DNA of 26,147 nucleotides from positions 1 through 26,147 of the forward strand of contig NW_026971869.1 of assembly GCF_026151205.1 (NCBI RefSeq), in the 5' to 3' direction. The notes beneath the pieces are model-generated. The model was not told the DNA's origin. It did no database searches and saw only the letters and a program-made list of their open reading frames with translations. Below, one piece after another: positions 23,264-26,147 of the stretch. Position numbers and translations under genes: made by a program. Every line of letters starts with the position of its first letter. The stretch's first letter is position 1. The DNA is from Bolinopsis microptera (Eukaryota; Ctenophora; Tentaculata; Lobata; Bolinopsidae).

Positions 23264-23662
23264 CAAAAATTTTCAACAAGAAAACAAGAAAAGCCACTCT
23301 ACAAATTGGTTAGTTGGAGTCCGATTTTGGGACCAAGGGGAATTTGGGTCCAAAGTCAATTGAAGTCACGAGGCACAAACCTGGGATGGGGACCCTTGAA
23401 GGCCAAGAAAACTTTTTAAATTTTGTTTAGAGCCCCAGAGTTGGACTCTTATAAAACTGTACTGTCCCGGAAAAAAAACACGATTGGAAAGCAGTTTCAT
23501 CAATTCCTGGAAATGTCAAAACCGATCTGGGTCCATAGTGGAGCAATTAGCTTGATCGTTTCGCCAGGAAACCAAGGGAAGCTGGAAAGGAGAGGCATGC
23601 AAAAACTCCAAACTTACTATTTTTTAGGGGCCCACGGGGGGGACAAGGGGTGTAGCTGGTAG
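23264..23662 (+). CDS. Tentative exon, unrecognised product, one internal stop
   Basis: Directly after the strong acceptor at 23262, one plus frame stays open from 23264 to the TAG-class end at about 23662, some 133 codons. It is interrupted only by a TAA at 23417-23419. That stop sits in a T5-A3 stretch, where a one-base length error would change the frame. The translation is basic (many Lys and Arg) with scattered Trp and Tyr. I recognise no domain, signal peptide or catalytic motif. No start codon is needed if this is an internal exon. A competing minus frame (23547-23954) overlaps its 3' part, and another plus frame is open for about 30 codons after the acceptor, so the frame choice is uncertain. 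It could equally be non-coding. Confidence 0.22.
23322..23341 (+). repeat. Direct repeat, copy 2 (CGATTTT...GGGACCAAGGGGA)
   Basis: This is the second copy of the repeat at 23133-23156, with CGATTTT followed directly by GGGACCAAGGGGA. It lies inside the tentative exon at 23264-23662. A weaker ACCAAGGGAA follows at 23571-23580. Confidence 0.4.
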
Positions 23663-23954
23663 AGGTCGCCAAAAACTTATCCTCACGCCCACGGCGTTGA
23701 GAGAAATTTCCAAGGGAATTTAAAAGGGGCTGCCTTTGGGGGCCAAAGTAAACGTTTTTCCCAGGAAATTTTTTGCGTGTAAAAGACGTGGGTCGGGTTA
23801 CGGATGTTTCATTATTCACGGGGTGGCTTTTTCGCTGGTCAGTGGTATAGACTCGGGTAGGGTTTTGGTGGCACGTGGTACGCACGTGACGCGCCCACGT
23901 GATCGCGCGTCTAACTGTTCTACTATTATCGAGAGTTCTAATCAGCTGTATCAT
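23547..23954 (-). CDS. Open frame of 135 codons, unrecognised; low support
   Basis: This is the longest open frame outside the minisatellite. The translation is rich in Arg, Thr, Ser and Pro, without hydrophobic segments or a motif I know. Its N-terminal half covers the CACGTG cluster, whose CpG-rich bases encode many of the Arg and Thr residues. That makes a chance origin in regulatory DNA likely. It overlaps the tentative plus-strand exon ending at 23662, so at most one of the two is real over 23547-23662. No splice sites or start context support it. Confidence 0.15.
   Translation of the reverse strand: MIQLIRTLDNSRTVRRAITWARHVRTTCHQNPTRVYTTDQRKSHPVNNETSVTRPTSFTRKKFPGKNVYFGPQRQPLLNSLGNFSQRRGREDKFLATSTSYTPCPPRGPLKNSKFGVFACLSFPASLGFLAKRSS
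23872..23901. promoter_or_regulatory. Cluster of three CACGTG boxes
   Basis: CACGTG occurs at 23872-23877, 23883-23888 and 23896-23901, starts 11 and 13 bp apart, in a CpG-rich patch. CACGTG is the palindromic E-box/G-box core. In animals and fungi it is bound by bHLH factors (Myc/Max, CLOCK-type, MITF/TFEB); in plants it is bound by bZIP and bHLH factors. One such hexamer is expected roughly every 4 kb, so three in 30 bp is strong clustering. Spacing near one helical turn would place them on nearly the same DNA face. A further CACGTG lies at 25468-25473. The target gene and direction are unknown. Confidence 0.5.
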
Positions 23955-24034
23955 TGATTATTTTAAGTCGGAGAGATTGAATGATAAACATTCAGTTACG
24001 ACTAAAAGCGGGCCGGGGTTTTTATACAAATTTC

Positions 24035-24082
24035 GGGGCGGGATGATATCACCTTGAGATGTTTTATCTAACAGCGGGCGGG
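24035..24082 (+). promoter_or_regulatory. Two GC boxes (GGGCGGG)
   Basis: GGGGCGGG at 24035-24042 and GGGCGGG at 24076-24082 match the Sp1/KLF-type GC box. They stand in otherwise AT-rich, good-quality sequence about 150 bp downstream of the CACGTG cluster. Together the two clusters look like a promoter or enhancer of about 250 bp. There is no clear TATA box or initiator and no recognised gene on either side. Confidence 0.3.
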
Positions 24083-24101
24083 CTGAGTGATTTAATATGA
24101 T

Positions 24102-25039
24102 CCCGCGTCGAAATCCGGAGATATTTTTATATCTAAATCAGTGGAATCTAATCCACATTTAAAGAGTTAAGGACGGGGTATATCTGCGAAAAAAAAATCG
24201 TTTTAAAAAATAGATATGATAATCTACTAAAATTATCCAGAACGACCTAGAAGTACGAAGATCATCTCTACTTCATTTAGAATACTGTCGTAAATTAAGT
24301 CTGAATTAAATACGAAGCCCATATATTAAACCGTTCGAGTTACAATTTAATCAACACTAGTCCTACAAAAATACAGGTTCATCTCATTTGATAAGAGCTG
24401 TTTGTTTACTTTTTAGAGGGTCTTATAACGGGGTCTTGTTTATATGTTCCAGTACTTCAGTCACGAGTTGGGAAGAGAAAAAAAACCACTGCTTTTTTGT
24501 TGCAGTTGTTGTTTTGTTTTTTGGATCGACCATTCGTGCTCTTTAGTTTATGTTTTAATTTACGTTTTAGTTTATTTTAGGGTATTATATCGGATTCTTA
24601 CGTTTGGAAATTTTTCACCACTAATCGGCGCAGTTTCCTAATTTCTGAAGCTCTCTCAATGACCTTTCTTGTCTTATGCATTATTAAGCGGATTAATGTA
24701 TCTAGACAAACGTTCAACTAGTAGGCTATTTGCATAATCACGTCCTTCCATTAATAATTTCGAACGTCGCGTTTCAAGTATATTGTTTTGTTGCAGTATA
24801 CATACGTTCAAATAATCGCCATTCTTTTTTACCTATTACCTGATTTTTGTATATAGTCTGCGTTTATTGTAATACCTTAAATCAACCTCAGGTTGATTTC
24901 TGTAAAAAAAATTTCCGTACAAACATGTTGATGGGTACACAGAGCACAATCTTTTGGACACAAATATTACACATTTCTGATTATTGAAAACTTATATAAA
25001 GAGCAATAGTAACGAATACGCCCCAAGTCATCATGCTTG
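24102..25039. other. AT-rich gene-free sequence of normal texture
   Basis: Homopolymers are short here, so the sequence can be trusted more than that upstream. No gene is recognised. The plus frame at 24444-24641 (65 codons, Cys- and Leu-rich, hydrophobic) comes from TTTA/TGTT-rich sequence and has no support. A perfect octamer-type site ATTTGCAT lies at 24728-24735; about one is expected in the window by chance. The palindrome at 24879-24899 is listed separately. Confidence 0.5.
24879..24899. repeat. Perfect 10-bp palindrome with 1-nt centre
   Basis: AAATCAACCT (24879-24888) and its exact reverse complement AGGTTGATTT (24890-24899) flank a single C. With only one central base it cannot form a stable RNA hairpin without opening some pairs, so a dimeric protein-binding site is the more natural reading. 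About 0.5 structures of this arm length with loops of 20 nt or less are expected in the window, and about 0.025 with exactly this spacing. Confidence 0.45.
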
Positions 25040-25285
25040 CTAAGTACCACAGCCGCCACCACCTCCACAAAACGCCCTTACAACAGCCGACGCAGAGCCG
25101 CCCATGAACATTATACGACGAACAGACCTTAAAGAACCAGCTCCAGGACCTACAAGAAGTTCGGGTGGGTACATCATGTTATCCTCAGTGGGTAATGTGA
25201 GCGTTATAATAACTACTCCAGGACCTACAAGAAGTTCGGGTGGGTACATCATGTTATCCTCAGTGGGTAATGTGAGCGTTATCAT
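25040..25285 (-). CDS. Small open frame made of two 25-residue repeats and a Gly-rich tail
   Basis: The 81-codon minus frame begins with two copies of a 25-residue unit (key stretch TLPTEDNMMYPPELLVGPG). It continues through a basic segment (SLRSVRRIM) and ends in a Gly/Cys-rich tail (CGGGGGCGT) before a TAG at 25040-25042. A stop lies two codons upstream of the first Met, just outside the repeat. The sequence is good quality and the glycine codons are mixed, which favours coding over a simple repeat. I recognise no family. The plus strand is open over the same bases (from 25044 to a TAG after 25292; Pro-rich start, then repeats containing SSGGYIMLSSVGNV) and is preceded by a CACAG acceptor-like site at 25048-25052. 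It could be the true coding strand. Either may be a lone exon. Confidence 0.3.
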   Translation of the reverse strand: MITLTLPTEDNMMYPPELLVGPGVVIITLTLPTEDNMMYPPELLVGPGAGSLRSVRRIMFMGGSASAVVRAFCGGGGGCGT

Positions 25286-25290
25286 AACTA
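25141..25290. repeat. Tandem duplication, 2 x 75 bp, 74/75 identical
   Basis: Copy 1 is 25141-25215 and copy 2 is 25216-25290. I find one difference, A versus C near the end of the unit (TTATAATAAC against TTATCATAAC). The unit is 25 codons long, so the duplication keeps the frame on both strands, and neither strand gains a stop inside it. The near-identity suggests a recent event or selection on coding sequence. Confidence 0.9.
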
Positions 25291-25295
25291 CTTAG

Positions 25296-25672
25296 GTCAA
25301 TATACGTACTTCTTAGGTAGGAACTGAGTTCTGACCCACTGTGCATGTCTACAGTGCGTTTTTATAGCAACTGACGGCTTATACAGCACGAGGCAATGGC
25401 GGATTTCATTTGGTCTGATACCTAGTTTGACTATTGTACGTGTACGTGATGCCGCTTTGTTTTTGGGCACGTGACCATTGTATTTGAGATATAAGCTGAT
25501 GGTCTATCTTAAATTTGCCATAACCCCCCCAGCGCGAGCATTTAGTCAAGCATATTATTAAATACGATAATATTGCGAAGACCTACAAAGTTTTCTACAA
25601 ATATTTTCATAACCATATGATTAAAATTATGAAATTAATGTTGGGTTAGTTTAGTATTGGGTTTATCATTTA
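25296..25672. other. AT-rich gene-free spacer
   Basis: No gene is recognised. It contains a small inverted repeat CACTGT (25337-25342) / ACAGTG (25351-25356) with an 8-nt loop, common by chance. It also holds one further CACGTG box at 25468-25473 in the context GGGCACGTGACC, 1.6 kb from the main cluster. Confidence 0.5.
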
Positions 25673-25826
25673 ATGGCGATAAACATGTTGTTGCCAAATG
25701 CCATAAGGGAAAAATTAGAGATACTGTGGACTAAAGTTTTAGAATAGGACAGGGTGACTTGGAAATATACTGAAGAGCTTTCTCGTGAAGTTAGTTCCTG
25801 ATGACGATGAAGAAGACATATATTAA
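25673..25826 (+). pseudogene. Possible decayed coding fragment
   Basis: An ATG at 25673 opens a 24-codon frame with natural composition (start MAINMLLPNAIREKLEIL) to a TAG at 25745-25747. The same frame continues for 17 more codons (TWKYTEELSRE segment) to a TGA at 25799. In a neighbouring frame the sequence then gives an acidic run (PDDDEED) before TAA at about 25825. One stop plus one frame change in good-quality sequence suggests a decaying gene or element remnant. The pieces are short enough to be chance, and I recognise no family. Confidence 0.15.
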
Positions 25827-26147
25827 TTAATCCACTGGTTGGACATTTTATATTTATTATTAGAAGCCAATAGTATATTTTGTAATTGTTTAAATTCTTG
25901 AGGAGGGAGTTTCGATTAATGAGCGTTGGAAAACTAGCGCTTTTGGCGAACGGAGGAGGAGACTTCTCTTTTTAAAGTTTGATATTTAAGGTCGGTTTAG
26001 ATGTTCATATAAACGTTTGTAACTTTAATTAAGTGGATTTTGGTTCATTTAACTGTTATCTTTGATATCAATATGATCCAAATTCAGCAGTAATTTGCAT
26101 CTTACATGATTTATAATCATAATTTTCTAAATTTTTTTAATCCGGTC
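25827..26147. other. AT-rich terminal stretch without a gene
   Basis: No gene is recognised. An 18-codon open frame at 25919-25975 follows a purine-rich AGGAGGGAG stretch but has no other support. A second octamer-type ATTTGCAT lies at 26093-26100. The sequence runs off the window end. Confidence 0.5.

Noticed and set aside
24444-24641. 65-codon Cys/Leu-rich plus frame as a small membrane protein
   Set aside because: It derives from T-rich simple sequence, has no supporting context and no recognisable family.
24728-24735. Octamer ATTTGCAT here and at 26093-26100 as POU-factor sites
   Set aside because: About one such 8-mer is expected by chance in a window of this size, and there is no clustering with other sites.
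25919-25975. 18-codon open frame after AGGAGGGAG, as a small gene with a ribosome binding site
   Set aside because: The spacing is long, nothing else suggests a prokaryote, and a frame this short has no evidential weight.
1-26147. CRISPR array, prophage, operon or other prokaryotic defence system
   Set aside because: There are no regular repeat-spacer units, no long adjacent reading frames and no recognised proteins. The two minisatellites lack unique spacers of constant length.

Overview
This window looks like AT-rich, gene-poor eukaryotic nuclear DNA, most of it at poor consensus quality. I cannot name the organism. It is not ordinary bacterial, phage or organelle sequence. No dense row of long reading frames exists on either strand, I recognise no tRNA, rRNA, CRISPR array or insertion sequence, and apart from one artefactual frame inside a repeat the longest open frame is about 135 codons. 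From 1 to roughly 23.8 kb, homopolymers of all four bases are inflated (for example 19 T, 16 G and about 16 C in single runs). That pattern suggests an uncorrected single-molecule read. After about 23.8 kb the texture becomes normal. Absence of genes in the first 23.8 kb is therefore weak evidence, because frameshifts would hide them.

Layout. 1-560: homopolymer-rich sequence with one short hairpin. 561-2140: a degenerate minisatellite, purine-rich on the + strand, built on a GGGGTGGC box. 2141-4430: unassigned AT-rich sequence with long T and C runs. 4438-4870: two G/T-rich short tandem blocks with G-quadruplex potential, around a T19 run. 4870-15200: unassigned and mostly G-over-C on the + strand, including a 430-bp patch open on both strands. 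15200-15490: a second degenerate minisatellite with a unit of about 33-42 bp. 15660-15929: a weak minus-strand exon candidate ending at a good splice donor. 15930-22860: unassigned, with C-over-G patches.

The last 3.3 kb hold the most structure. There is a 12-bp-arm hairpin (23034-23073). A candidate 80-bp intron (23183-23262) is followed by a 133-codon plus-strand frame broken by one stop (to 23662). Three CACGTG boxes lie within 30 bp (23872-23901) with two GC boxes about 150 bp downstream. A 10-bp palindrome sits at 24879-24899. A near-perfect 75-bp tandem duplication (25141-25290) is in frame on both strands. A short decayed coding-like stretch lies at 25673-25826.

I see no operon or multi-gene system and found no support for a new biological system. 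The best leads are the 75-bp duplication, the CACGTG cluster and the candidate intron/exon. Every coding call is tentative, and none matches a protein family I recognise.
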